NCBI GenBank assembly: GCA_900548905.1
Contig: URMK01000049.1
Span: 1-52,599, forward strand
Direction: 5' to 3'
Source of the DNA: an uncultured Lachnospiraceae bacterium
GTDB taxonomy: Bacteria; Bacillota; Clostridia; Lachnospirales; Lachnospiraceae
Length of the DNA stretch: 52,599 nt
The position numbers and the translations under genes are program-made. This document shows, piece after piece, positions 1 to 9,109 of the stretch. How positions within the stretch are numbered: position 1 is the first letter of the stretch; each line of letters starts with the position of its first letter. Under the pieces are notes generated by a model. It was not told where the DNA came from. It saw nothing but the letters and a program-made list of their open reading frames with translations, and made no database searches.

Positions 1-55
1 TTTGGCCTTTTGTAGGCCTGAAACAAATTTAATAAGAAATAGCACAACAGGTTAA

Positions 56-84
56 ATTATAACCATGCCATACAAGAATAACAA
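56..84 (-). promoter_or_regulatory. Leftward sigma-A-like promoter leaving the window
   Basis: On the minus strand a TTGTTA -35 (79-84) and a perfect TATAAT -10 (56-61) are separated by 17 bp. The promoter lies just downstream of the stop of the ABC ATPase gene and points left out of the window, so it probably drives the next minus-strand gene. A short GGCC-TTTTGTA-GGCC dyad follows at 4-18. The rest of 1-105 is AT-rich with no coding signal. Confidence 0.5.
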
Positions 85-105
85 ATACTTATTATTAATA
101 TATTT

Positions 106-1236
106 CTATAGTTTCAAATTATAGTTTAACTTCTGAAATGCCCGTCCTGTTTCCCTATGGAACAGATGAATTTTTTCAGACAGCAGACGGATATATATCG
201 GCTGGCCAGGCCGGCCGGGAAAATCAGCCCCTGTTACCATGGTAAGTCTTGCCATTCCGGGAGCAGTTAGAAAAACAGCCACTTCCCGTCCGGTATTTTC
301 CACAATATGGATTTCCATCCGTATTGCACCAGGATCCTCCGGGGAGGCAGGCTTTATGTGCTCCGGACGGATGCCCGCCGTTATTCCGCCTTGTTCAGAA
401 TCTGAAGGCAGCTTCCTTTTATCCACAGGAATCCTTGCCGCTCCCAGGGTAAGAAAACAATGCCCCTGTTCTGTAACAAGCTCTGTATTCCACAAGTTCA
501 TATTGGGAGAGCCAATAAATCCTGCAACGAATAAATTGGAGGGATTCCTGTATACCTCCTGCGGCGTGCCAAACTGCTGAAGGACCCCTTCATTTATGAC
601 AGCAATACGTGTTCCCATCGTCATCGCCTCTGTCTGGTCATGGGTAACATAAATCGTTGTAACACCCAGTTCCCGCTGCAGGGTTATGATTTCTCTGCGC
701 ATTTCTGTCCGAAGCCTGGCATCCAGATTTGCCAACGGTTCATCCATAAGAAAAAGCTTCGGTTTTCTTACCATGGAACGTGCCAGGGCCACTCGCTGAC
801 GCTGCCCTCCGGAAAGAGCACCCGGTTTCCTTTCCAGTAAAGTATCCAACTCCAGCTTTTGCGCGACCTCCGCCACCATGCTTTTGATTTCCTGTTTTCC
901 GGTATGCCGCATTTTAAGGGGAAACGCAATGTTATCTTTTACTTTCATATTGGGATAAAGAGCATAGTTCTGGAATACCATGGCAATATCCCGGTTCTTT
1001 GGAGGGATCTTGTTCATGACTCTGCCACCCATAATCATCTCTCCATCCGTAATACTCTCAAGACCTGCGATCATGCGCAGTAACGTTGTTTTTCCGCATC
1101 CGGAAGGGCCGACAAAAACAATAAATTCCCCCTGCTTTATCTCCATATTCATATCGATAACAGCATGAACATTGCCCGGATACCATTTATTTACTTTTTG
1201 CATTTGCAGTTCTCCTGCCAAAACATCTTTTTCCAT
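106..1236 (-). CDS. Sugar ABC transporter ATP-binding protein (MsmK/UgpC type)
   Basis: Cytoplasmic ATPase that powers the MalF/MalG-like permeases encoded just upstream in the same operon. It has Walker A GPSGCGKT (residues 43-50), Q-loop Q89, signature LSGGQ (141-145), Walker B LFLMDEP (161-167, catalytic E166) and H-loop H199. The C-terminal ~130 residues match the TOBE/OB-fold extension of the MalK/UgpC/MsmK family, and 376 aa is normal for the family. The ATG start at 1236 has an AAAAGGA site six bases upstream. It is the last gene of the operon that starts at 8962. MsmK-type ATPases often serve several importers, so this one could also energise the LplBC-type permeases at 20038-21906, which have no ATPase of their own in the window; that sharing is inference. 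Confidence 0.93.
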   Translation of the reverse strand: MEKDVLAGELQMQKVNKWYPGNVHAVIDMNMEIKQGEFIVFVGPSGCGKTTLLRMIAGLESITDGEMIMGGRVMNKIPPKNRDIAMVFQNYALYPNMKVKDNIAFPLKMRHTGKQEIKSMVAEVAQKLELDTLLERKPGALSGGQRQRVALARSMVRKPKLFLMDEPLANLDARLRTEMRREIITLQRELGVTTIYVTHDQTEAMTMGTRIAVINEGVLQQFGTPQEVYRNPSNLFVAGFIGSPNMNLWNTELVTEQGHCFLTLGAARIPVDKRKLPSDSEQGGITAGIRPEHIKPASPEDPGAIRMEIHIVENTGREVAVFLTAPGMARLTMVTGADFPGRPGQPIYIRLLSEKIHLFHRETGRAFQKLNYNLKL

Positions 1237-1292
1237 AATTGTTCCTTTTCCATTTCAATCCGTAACCGTTCCGTTCTGCGTTAACCGTTCCC

Positions 1293-2132
1293 TCAATCCT
1301 TCATTCCGGAAGATATAATTCCCTGTTCGAGATACGTTTGTCCGAACAGAAAAATCAAAAGAGGAGGCATCAGAGTAAGCAGTGATGCAATCAGCGATAC
1401 TCCTGCATTGTCGGCAGTGATATTTGCCATATACAGAGAAAGCGGCCATAGCTCCTGGTTTTTTAAAAATGCCTGCGGCGCTTCCATTGCATTCCAGTAT
1501 TCCAAAAAAACCAATACCACTGCTGAAAGAATCCCCGATGCACCTAACGGAATGCCAAACCGCAAAAATATCTGAAAAGGGGAAGCGCCGTCCACAGCTG
1601 CCGCCTCCATAACCGCCTCCGGTATCGCCATAAAAAAACGGGTCATGATAAAAACGGGAAAGGTAGATGCTGCGCCCGGCAGAATGACGGCCCAGACCGT
1701 GTCGATTAGTTCCAATTTATTCAGTACCAGATAACTGGAAACCATGGTTACCTGAAAAGGCATCAACATCAGGACGATATATAAGGTATAGAGTATCTTT
1801 TTCCCCCGGAATTGAAATTTCGCAAAAGCCCATGCTGCTGGAGCACCTAAAAAGACATGCCCAAGTACAATAGGAATAACCTGCCTGCAGGAATTCCAGA
1901 ATACCGTAAAAAACTGCGGCGTGTCTAACAGCAGCTCCACATAGGCCTGTAAAGTCGGATACTGCGCAATCACAGGCCATACAGCATTCCCTTCGCCTCC
2001 TCCCAGGACCGGAGCAAGATTTTCAGAAAGTTCCGCACTTCCCATAAAAGTGCCGGATAAGAGCATCCAAAGAGGCATCCAGACAAAGAGGGCGATAAAA
2101 ATAAGAACAAACCCCATCAGCCATTTTTTCAT
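1293..2132 (-). CDS. Carbohydrate ABC transporter permease, MalG-like
   Basis: Inner permease subunit of a carbohydrate uptake 1 (CUT1) importer. The 279-aa protein starts with a membrane segment (about residues 5-25) and has further segments typical of the six-helix MalG fold. The EAA loop that docks with the ATPase is visible as EAAAVDGASPFQIFLRFGIP, near residues 195-215. The start ATG overlaps the stop of the MalF-like gene by four bases (ATGA), so the two permeases are translationally coupled. The substrate cannot be read from the sequence. The other operon members suggest an oligosaccharide or glycoconjugate taken from outside the cell. Confidence 0.92.
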   Translation of the reverse strand: MKKWLMGFVLIFIALFVWMPLWMLLSGTFMGSAELSENLAPVLGGGEGNAVWPVIAQYPTLQAYVELLLDTPQFFTVFWNSCRQVIPIVLGHVFLGAPAAWAFAKFQFRGKKILYTLYIVLMLMPFQVTMVSSYLVLNKLELIDTVWAVILPGAASTFPVFIMTRFFMAIPEAVMEAAAVDGASPFQIFLRFGIPLGASGILSAVVLVFLEYWNAMEAPQAFLKNQELWPLSLYMANITADNAGVSLIASLLTLMPPLLIFLFGQTYLEQGIISSGMKD

Positions 2133-3031
2133 GTATTATTACCCCGGTTCATCATTTTCTCAAGCATCATGATTAAAAGAAACACAAAAAGCGCCATCAT
2201 TACGGCCCCCGCACACATTTTATCCACATCCAGGTTGCTGTACCAGTTATTGAACAGATGCTGGAGCATATAAATACTGTCATCCGGATAGCTTCCGGCA
2301 ATTAAATAAGCCTCTCTGAACACCTTAAAGGAATTCAGCATTGACAGCACGGTAATCGTAAATAACACAGGCACAAGATTGGGAAATGTAATCTTAACAA
2401 ACCGCCGGACGCTTCCTGCGCCATCCATCTGTGCCGCCTCATATAACTCCGGATTGATGGCACTGAGTCCTGAAAGCCACAGTACCATATCATACCCGAA
2501 GTTTTTCCATAGATAAGCAAAAACCAGTACTCCAAAAGCGGCTTTACTTTCCATCCAATCAACCGGTGCCATATCCATAAGCTCACAAAAGGCATTGAGA
2601 AGCCCGTTTTTATGAAAGACCACACGCCACAAAAGGACGATTGAGGCCACAGGGATTGCCATAGGTACAAGAAACGATGTTTTAAAAATACCGAGCCTTT
2701 CCCGGAAGGCTGTCAGCAGCAGGGAAACTGCCAGAGAGATAAACAGCAAAAGCGGGATACATATCATAATAAATTTTACCGTATTTCCTGCTGCAAGCTG
2801 AAACGCCTTATTGCCAAATACCGCCAGGTAATTTTGAAAACCCACAAACCTGTCACTGGCAGCCTCAAAAAATGACCGCCGCAGGACATCCAGAAGGGGA
2901 ATCCATACCATGATGTTTACAAAAAGCAGGCTAGGTGCCAAAAACAACCATGGCACGATACGTTCTCTCAGGGGCACAAAATCATCCCGTTTTTTCCTGG
3001 CTTTCCATCTGCTGTGAAATTTTCTTATCAT
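2129..3031 (-). CDS. Carbohydrate ABC transporter permease, MalF-like
   Basis: Partner of the MalG-like permease. The 300-aa protein has about six membrane helices and an EAA loop reading ELYEAAQMDGAGSVRRFV. The start was placed at the ATG at 3031, which has AAGGAAGG six bases upstream; a longer reading frame to 3100 has no ribosome-binding site. The first 50 bases overlap the end of the upstream MacB-core-like gene, and the last four bases overlap the MalG gene, which indicates a tightly coupled operon. The N-terminus is strongly basic (RKFHSRWKARKKRD) before the first helix, as expected for a cytoplasmic tail. Confidence 0.9.
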   Translation of the reverse strand: MIRKFHSRWKARKKRDDFVPLRERIVPWLFLAPSLLFVNIMVWIPLLDVLRRSFFEAASDRFVGFQNYLAVFGNKAFQLAAGNTVKFIMICIPLLLFISLAVSLLLTAFRERLGIFKTSFLVPMAIPVASIVLLWRVVFHKNGLLNAFCELMDMAPVDWMESKAAFGVLVFAYLWKNFGYDMVLWLSGLSAINPELYEAAQMDGAGSVRRFVKITFPNLVPVLFTITVLSMLNSFKVFREAYLIAGSYPDDSIYMLQHLFNNWYSNLDVDKMCAGAVMMALFVFLLIMMLEKMMNRGNNT

Positions 3032-4256
3032 CTGAATCCTTCCTTTTATCAGGAACAAAGGTAAGCCTCTTCTCCTGCCGGTAAAACATAAAATCTGCAC
3101 AAAGCCACAAGCAGGGCATCAGATACATGGCTTTGCAAAATGTCATATTGCGGTTCGGTGCCATAAGGAGGGACAAAAGGCAAAGCAGCAGCGTATACCC
3201 CCCACATCCCAGAATCATACGTCTGAACGTATGTATCGATCCCAAATGTGCCGCTATTGCAGTAAAAACAGCAGCGCATATGGAAAGCAGCACTGTCATA
3301 AACGCGGCAAGCACAAGCTTTGCATCCCGAAAGGTGGAGGATACCGACATCCATGCGAACAGATTCTTCCGATGCCCCGCAGCAAGATTACTCCAAAAAT
3401 CAAAGTCGGACCACCTCGAGGGAATGAATCCGGCAGGAATTCCCGGCAGATCCATACAAATAAATAATCCTGCAGACAAAACGAGAACAGAGGGCAGATA
3501 TAAAAGAAACAGTACCGGATAATGCCAAAGCTTCTTTCCGCGCCTTAGGATACGGACAACGATACCAACGAAAAGGACAACGGCCGGAAGCCTGAACAGC
3601 ATGGTAAGTGCCCATTCCAGCAGCGGCTGCTCCAGAATCATCCCACCCGGGAAATCTGCAGTCACAAGATATCTCTCTGCCTTTTCCCGGGTCCCCGTCC
3701 CGGAAAATGTCAGCTGCATATTCGAAAGGGGTTCTTTCGACTCATTCCGTGCCTGATGATATAATCGTGGTTCTTCCTCCTCAAATACGCCGCGGACATA
3801 AAACATTCCGCCTTCCATCTCTATCGGCAGTCCGCAAACATCAACGCTTCCCCAAAGAGAGAATGCCAGACCTGAACTAACCGCACACCCTGACCAGTCT
3901 GTCCTGGCCGGAAAAGCACCCTGGAGCATGATTGCTGAAGTAATATCTCTGCAATCTCCAAAAACAACAACGGTATCCGCGGTCATGCTTTTCTTATGTT
4001 CGTTCTTAACCTCCTGATCCGAATGTATCTGCCACAAGGTAACTTCCGGTTGTTCCGATGCACCATCCTGCTTTGCGCAGGCCTGCTGCCTGCTGAGGGC
4101 GATTGGACTGACACCGCCGTTTTCCCACTTAATGCCCACACTTGAACAAAGGCTTACAGCCGTATTATAGTAAGAACAGGCGATACACCAAAAGAAAACT
4201 GCCAGCAATGCGGATGTCACCAGTGCCCGGTTATGAACAATCTTGTTAGTTTTCAA
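2982..4256 (-). CDS. Membrane protein with MacB-periplasmic-core-like domain, no ATPase domain
   Basis: Protein of 424 aa with an N-terminal membrane segment (about 10-30), an extracytoplasmic domain (about 35-205) and roughly five C-terminal membrane segments (about 212-236, 245-268, 311-338, 345-365, 372-391). Residues 70-160 resemble the MacB periplasmic core domain of ABC3/FtsX-type transporters: VTLWQIH, then CAVSSGLAFSLWGSVDVCG, then YVRGVF, in the usual order. No nucleotide-binding domain is fused or encoded nearby apart from the sugar-type ATPase. It overlaps the MacA/HlyD-like gene upstream by 11 bases and the MalF gene downstream by 50 bases. A plausible role is partner of the adaptor in a MacA/MacB-like assembly. 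The helix number and the lack of a dedicated ATPase are unusual, so the exact function is unknown. Confidence 0.6.
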   Translation of the reverse strand: MKTNKIVHNRALVTSALLAVFFWCIACSYYNTAVSLCSSVGIKWENGGVSPIALSRQQACAKQDGASEQPEVTLWQIHSDQEVKNEHKKSMTADTVVVFGDCRDITSAIMLQGAFPARTDWSGCAVSSGLAFSLWGSVDVCGLPIEMEGGMFYVRGVFEEEEPRLYHQARNESKEPLSNMQLTFSGTGTREKAERYLVTADFPGGMILEQPLLEWALTMLFRLPAVVLFVGIVVRILRRGKKLWHYPVLFLLYLPSVLVLSAGLFICMDLPGIPAGFIPSRWSDFDFWSNLAAGHRKNLFAWMSVSSTFRDAKLVLAAFMTVLLSICAAVFTAIAAHLGSIHTFRRMILGCGGYTLLLCLLSLLMAPNRNMTFCKAMYLMPCLWLCADFMFYRQEKRLTFVPDKRKDSDDKKISQQMESQEKTG

Positions 4257-6237
4257 TGCGAACCCTGTCCCCTTCCGATATCGTCTTATCCGATCCTGTT
4301 ATTACCTGATCCGAATAGGTAAGCATACTCTCAATGCTCATCATCTGGCTGTCTCTGTCCTTAATTGTAATATCGATCCTTGAAGTGACCCACTCCGTTC
4401 CCATCACTGAATTTTGTTTGCGCAGCACAAAAACATGATCACCGCCGGAATCACTTCTAAGCGCTGTAATGGGCAGACAGCTGTCATAATTCCCGCTTTT
4501 TTTATTCAAGGAAATTTGCGCAGGTACGCCGGCAGGATAACTCCCCTCGGGCAGAATTGCAGTTACGATAACTGTATTTTCTTCATCAGATGTACGGATC
4601 GATTGAATTTCCGCCTCTGCCTTTTGTGTACTTCCATCCAGTATGTAATGGAGCTCCCCCTTGTCTCCTGCTGAAAAGTACTGTGCAGACTCTATATCAA
4701 GGACTCCTTCAAAAACAAAACCTCTGTCATCACAGGAAAGTATGACCATCCCCTCATCTGCTTCCGTTTTAGAGCCTTTTTCCATGGTACTTAATACCGT
4801 TCCGGAGGCCGGGGAAGGAAAATACCCTTTGTTGTCTAAAATATCCTGCAGCATATTCCGTAATTTTTCTTTTTCCGCCAATTCAAACTCGCAGGTAAGT
4901 CTTGTGATTTCGCCCTCTTTCTGTGACACTGCCGCCTGCCTCTGTGCATTTTCCAGTGCGATTTGTGCTGCTTCAATCGCTCTTTGTGCCGTATAAAGTT
5001 CTTCCTCTCCCAGATATTGATTATCCTCAAATTCGCGTTGGGAATTGTTCAATGCCCCCTTCGCAGCCTCAATAGATTCCTGCGCTTCGATGACTGCAGC
5101 TTCGTTTGAAAAATCAGTACGTTGTTCCGCTTCTGTAAGCGCGGCTTTTGCATCATCAAGAGCTGCTGCTGCTCTGTCCGTTTTATTTTTCCAGCGTTCC
5201 TTAACGACATTCAGGTTTTCAGAGGCACTATCATAGGATGACGTTTTATATTCTGCTTCAGAAAGATCTTTTTTGGCCCTTTCAAATGCCTCCTGGGCCA
5301 TGGAAAGAACTTTTTTTGCTTCATTTAACGCTTCTGTATAATCGTTGCTATCATCAGGGTCCTGTCCTGCAATCTCATTCTCAATGTCACTGACTGTCTG
5401 CTGTGCATCATTAAGATCACTCTCCGCCTGCTTGTATCTCTCCAATGCCTGCTGATAAGCGTTCTTTGAGGCATCCAAAGTTTCCGAGGCATCGTCAAGC
5501 TCCTTCTCTGCTGCATAGATTGCACTCTCTGCTGCTTCTTTCACATTTTCCAGATTTTCTTCTGCTTCCTTAACAACTGCTTCCGCGCTCTCAATCAGCT
5601 CCTGCCTTGTTACAGCAATTGTACTGTCCTCTTTGTTCTCAGCATCTGTAAGCTCCTCTTCCCGTTTAGTATAATCTTCCTTCCATCTTGCGTCCGTCCG
5701 ATTATATTTAGCAGCTAAACGCTCATACGCCTTTTGGGCATCCTCAAGAGCATGCTGTGCTGTAATCACATCATTTCCGCTCCCGCTTTCAGAAAGCTGA
5801 ATTTTTAGAGTAAGGATATGGATTTCATATTCCAATTTTTTCAGCTGCTCTTCAAGGGAAGGAATATCAAATGCAAGCAGCGCCTCCCCCTCATTTACGC
5901 GGCTCCCCTTTTCTGCATTGACTTCCACCACTTTCAGCCCTTCCGGCAGAGGAATCCTTTTGTCCGCTGCCGCCTGAATCGTTCCCTCCGCTTCGGCTCT
6001 CTTCGTCAGTGCTCCGCTTGTCATGGCAGTAACAGATACACTGGCAGTCGTAATGGAATGGGACACATGTGATATCATTGTACAGATAAAAACCACTGTA
6101 AAAAAAATAACCATAAGACGTACAGCTATGCGCTGCACTCGATTTTCTATGAGAGGTCTGTATTTCTCACCGGAAGCGAGCATGGCTTTTTGCTGTGCAA
6201 TAATCCTATTCATTTTTTCTTTGATAGATAAGCGCAT
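4246..6237 (-). CDS. MacA/HlyD-like membrane-fusion adaptor with long coiled coil
   Basis: Protein of 663 aa with one N-terminal membrane anchor (about residues 36-62). A lipoyl/barrel-sandwich half follows (EGLKVVEVNAEKGSRVNEGE, near 98-118), then an exceptionally long Glu/Ala/Lys-rich coiled coil from about 135 to 455. The second barrel half reads SPASGTVLSTMEKGSKTE, and a C-terminal beta-rich part ends in DRVRIEN. This is the architecture of periplasmic adaptor subunits of MacAB or HlyD export systems. Its coiled coil, about 300 residues, is much longer than in typical MacA, which would suit a thick Gram-positive wall (inference). The ATG at 6237 is preceded by GGAGA. It sits between a small lipoprotein gene and the MacB-core-like gene. 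Confidence 0.8.
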   Translation of the reverse strand: MRLSIKEKMNRIIAQQKAMLASGEKYRPLIENRVQRIAVRLMVIFFTVVFICTMISHVSHSITTASVSVTAMTSGALTKRAEAEGTIQAAADKRIPLPEGLKVVEVNAEKGSRVNEGEALLAFDIPSLEEQLKKLEYEIHILTLKIQLSESGSGNDVITAQHALEDAQKAYERLAAKYNRTDARWKEDYTKREEELTDAENKEDSTIAVTRQELIESAEAVVKEAEENLENVKEAAESAIYAAEKELDDASETLDASKNAYQQALERYKQAESDLNDAQQTVSDIENEIAGQDPDDSNDYTEALNEAKKVLSMAQEAFERAKKDLSEAEYKTSSYDSASENLNVVKERWKNKTDRAAAALDDAKAALTEAEQRTDFSNEAAVIEAQESIEAAKGALNNSQREFEDNQYLGEEELYTAQRAIEAAQIALENAQRQAAVSQKEGEITRLTCEFELAEKEKLRNMLQDILDNKGYFPSPASGTVLSTMEKGSKTEADEGMVILSCDDRGFVFEGVLDIESAQYFSAGDKGELHYILDGSTQKAEAEIQSIRTSDEENTVIVTAILPEGSYPAGVPAQISLNKKSGNYDSCLPITALRSDSGGDHVFVLRKQNSVMGTEWVTSRIDITIKDRDSQMMSIESMLTYSDQVITGSDKTISEGDRVRIEN

Positions 6238-6259
6238 AACTGTACTGTCTCCTATCAGG

Positions 6260-6823
6260 TTAATTATAATTAAATGTAATTACAATGATTCTGTCTGCCA
6301 GATAAGTACCATCTTCCTGCTGTTTCCCGAAGCATAATATATAATCATTATCCTTCGGCTTATCTTTATCGCTGTCCTGCAGAGAATAACTGCTCCCATC
6401 CGATTTTATCGTTCCCTTTTGAAATACTGTTTCTTCTGTATAAACAACATTTGTGCTGCCCTCTCCCCTGGAAGAAACAGAACCATCATCATCTACAGAT
6501 GCAAAAGAATCGGGATTGATCGTGCAGCCTGTATCCGTACACCCGCTGGCCGGACCATACAAGTCGGCAGAATTCATCAAATCATTCCCATCAACAAATG
6601 TATCTTCCTTCTTCTCATCCGCCGCAGCTGGATTATTTGCAGCATTACTGTCTTGAGTATTGGATACTTCCCTTTTTTCTGCATCTGTTTTCACCTCTGC
6701 ATCTGTTTTCACCTCTGTACCTGTTTTTACCTCTGTACCTGCACATCCGGTAAATAAAAGCCCTCCGGCACAAATAATTGCACAAAGTCCAATCACATTT
6801 TTTTTCATAACAAATTTCTTCAT
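6260..6823 (-). CDS. Small lipoprotein with hexapeptide repeats
   Basis: Lipoprotein of 187 aa. The signal peptide ends in the lipobox LFTGC with the modified Cys at residue 27. Immediately after it come tandem hexapeptides (T/A)EVKT(G/D), then a Ser/Asn/Asp-rich linker, and a C-terminal domain from about residue 100 (TNVVYTEETVFQKGTIKSDG) that looks beta-rich. No family was recognised. It is encoded between the solute-binding lipoprotein and the MacA-like adaptor, so it may be an accessory surface part of the same machine. The ATG start at 6823 has AAAGGA upstream. Confidence 0.75.
   Translation of the reverse strand: MKKFVMKKNVIGLCAIICAGGLLFTGCAGTEVKTGTEVKTDAEVKTDAEKREVSNTQDSNAANNPAAADEKKEDTFVDGNDLMNSADLYGPASGCTDTGCTINPDSFASVDDDGSVSSRGEGSTNVVYTEETVFQKGTIKSDGSSYSLQDSDKDKPKDNDYILCFGKQQEDGTYLADRIIVITFNYN
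6681..6734 (-). repeat. 18-bp tandem repeats inside the lipoprotein gene
   Basis: Two identical 18-bp units (6681-6698, 6699-6716) and a third diverged unit (6717-6734) lie in tandem, followed by a partial fourth. They are in frame and encode the (T/A)EVKT(G/D) hexapeptides directly behind the lipidated cysteine. Copy-number change would lengthen or shorten the tether without a frameshift. Confidence 0.85.
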
Positions 6824-6853
6824 CGTTCTAAGTCCTTTCTATCTTTCCTATTT

Positions 6854-8962
6854 TCACATTTGTTCATTGATATAAAGAGTGACGCGGTTTTGCATTTTTT
6901 CGGCCGCTTCCTGCGCGCTGCTTGCTCCTGAAAAATATTCCTGCGCTTCGGCTAATACCAGATTTTCCAGAATCTGGTTACCATTCGCCACATAATCTGC
7001 GCTGCTTAAAAGCATTTTTGTAAGCTCTGCATCCTCTTTTGTTGCCTTTCCCTTTTCATAAAGCCATTTCCATGTGGATTTTCCGTCAATTGCAGCCTGC
7101 ATTACCGTTTCAAAGGCCCCCTTATGGATAGGAAGCATAGTGCATGACTTCTGGTGTTCCTCTGACAGTAATGTCCTGACAAATTCCCATGCCCCCTCTT
7201 TCTTCTGACTGGCCGAAGATATTCCTATCTTTACTTCGGGTATGAGCGCATGGTACCCGCCGTTGCCGCCTGGAAGACCAAGCACTTCCAAATTCCCATG
7301 ATAATAGTCTCTATATTGGGTAATATGGTAAATACTGAGTACCGCCTGATAAGCCGCCGCATAGGTGTCACTTAACTCTTCGCTGGCGCTGTTTTGGCTA
7401 TTATTCTGGATTTCTCCGGCTAATTCCAGCAATTTTATGAACGCAGGGGAATCAAAAGAACATTTTCCTGAAGTCCAGTCCACAAAGCTATCGTCCGCCC
7501 GAAGCATGACTTTGAGAAAAAATGCACCTGACAGATTGCTTATGGAATCTGCCCCGTAAGTGTTCAGGACCTCCTCCAGATTCGGAAGCGTCCATCCGGT
7601 ACTGCCGCTTATGATGTCTGCATCAGCCAACATTGTCGATATCCCCGCCCCGTCCGTAATATAAGGCAATTTCCCGTCTATGCTTATCGCTTGAAAAACA
7701 TTTTCAAAATAATCGTCCATATGGATGTCCGGATCCTTCTCCATATACGGATAAAGATCTTCCAGCAGCCCTTTCTTGTGATGAACCTGAACCGATAAAT
7801 CACTCATATCCAAAATGTCCGGCATATCGCCTGAAATAATCCGTGTGTTAAGGTTTATAACAGCGTTGTTCCATTCTTCATCGGACACGTTTTGCTCAAA
7901 CGGAAAATATTCCGTCAGTTCAACTTTATACTTACTGTTTGTTTTATTAAAGTCAGAAACGGCCTGAACGACCCCCGGACCTGCCGATAAACTCACCATA
8001 CTGAGGACGGTGCGTTCATCCTCCCCCTGAGAGAGGACTGCCATCTCATACGAAAATGTCCCCGTCTGATCGGGGGAAGCCGCTAAGACCATCAAGCGTC
8101 CATCGGAAAGCTCACCCAAATGAATATCCGATGTGCCAAGTCCCACATCTGACCAGTTGAAAACATGCTTGCCTTCCTGTACCCCTGCAGAATAGCGATA
8201 CAGACTGGAGGAATCAAAACGATAAAAATTACTGTCGGTCCCTCCGTACAGCCCCGCTGTTGTTCCCAGATTAATCGTGTCCTTATTCCAGTCCCTGCTT
8301 TTCATATCCACAGTGAGCAGATTATAATCCATCCGTCCTACACAAACGCCAATCTGTCCTTCTGCTGTCGTTATTGTAGTCAAAAGATTTCCCTCGTTAT
8401 GAAGAGAAAACAAAAACTGTCCGCTGCTGTCAAACAGATATGCTGATGTACTTCCGCTTTTTTCTGCTATGCAGATATTTCCCTCTGCATCTATACTCAG
8501 AAACAAATTTCGGACGGCCCCGGAAATGGCAGAAGGCTCCAGTATCTCCGTCAAAGCAACGGATTGTACGGCCCTCCCGCTTTCATCAAATTTGTTAAGA
8601 CGATAACTGCCTGCATGATCTGTGCAAATCGTCCATATATTGCCTGTTGAATCAAATGCAAAGTCAAGAAGCGAGACGGAGTCATCCACTTCTATCGGCT
8701 GCTTTTGAAAATCCCCGCCGTCTGCTGCCATAGATGCCAGATAAGAGGCACCGTTTTCCTCTATACAGCATAAATAAGCTGTATCATCTTTTATCAGAAG
8801 CCTTGAAATACCTGTTACTGCATCAGGGAGAGCAAAGTAAGCGGCAACGTAGGATGTATCGTTCTCTTCGGTATCGGCCTGCTTTCCGCAGGCTGTTGCA
8901 CCCATAAGCAGGATTGCCAAGCCCAGGGCTGCAAAGCTATGTCTTATTATGTTTTTTATCAA
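6854..8962 (-). CDS. Extracellular solute-binding lipoprotein with N-terminal propeller-like domain
   Basis: Lipoprotein of 702 aa: signal peptide, then lipobox ATAC with the modified Cys at residue 25. Residues about 40-310 hold repeated blocks that each describe a strand-turn element (for example DDTAYLCCIEENGASYLASM, STGNIWTICTDHAGSYRLNK), which suggests a beta-propeller. Residues about 325-700 resemble a type 1 extracellular solute-binding protein (GISTMLADADI, KEGAWEFVRTLLSEEHQ near the C-terminus). It is the first gene of the operon and supplies the receptor for the MalF/MalG/MsmK-type importer. The start is TTG at 8962, chosen because AGGAGGT lies seven bases upstream and the signal peptide begins there. 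The propeller-binding-protein fusion is not the standard design and suggests two ligand-binding surfaces. Confidence 0.85.
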   Translation of the reverse strand: MIKNIIRHSFAALGLAILLMGATACGKQADTEENDTSYVAAYFALPDAVTGISRLLIKDDTAYLCCIEENGASYLASMAADGGDFQKQPIEVDDSVSLLDFAFDSTGNIWTICTDHAGSYRLNKFDESGRAVQSVALTEILEPSAISGAVRNLFLSIDAEGNICIAEKSGSTSAYLFDSSGQFLFSLHNEGNLLTTITTAEGQIGVCVGRMDYNLLTVDMKSRDWNKDTINLGTTAGLYGGTDSNFYRFDSSSLYRYSAGVQEGKHVFNWSDVGLGTSDIHLGELSDGRLMVLAASPDQTGTFSYEMAVLSQGEDERTVLSMVSLSAGPGVVQAVSDFNKTNSKYKVELTEYFPFEQNVSDEEWNNAVINLNTRIISGDMPDILDMSDLSVQVHHKKGLLEDLYPYMEKDPDIHMDDYFENVFQAISIDGKLPYITDGAGISTMLADADIISGSTGWTLPNLEEVLNTYGADSISNLSGAFFLKVMLRADDSFVDWTSGKCSFDSPAFIKLLELAGEIQNNSQNSASEELSDTYAAAYQAVLSIYHITQYRDYYHGNLEVLGLPGGNGGYHALIPEVKIGISSASQKKEGAWEFVRTLLSEEHQKSCTMLPIHKGAFETVMQAAIDGKSTWKWLYEKGKATKEDAELTKMLLSSADYVANGNQILENLVLAEAQEYFSGASSAQEAAEKMQNRVTLYINEQM

Positions 8963-9035
8963 TATTTTACCTCCTGCTATTCCTGATAAGCCCCTCCGGC
9001 GTTAGCTGCCAGACAAAAAGAGCAAACACTTTCCT

Positions 9036-9048
9036 ACGCAGTCTGCGT
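9036..9048. promoter_or_regulatory. 13-bp palindrome in operon leader
   Basis: ACGCAG-T-CTGCGT is a perfect dyad 74 bases upstream of the TTG start of the solute-binding gene. It could be a regulator site or a short RNA hairpin; no assignment is possible. Confidence 0.35.
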
Positions 9049-9109
9049 CTTTGCATACAGCGCAACGGGCAATCACAGTTTCCCATTTTTCCATTCCCCT
9101 TTCATAAAA

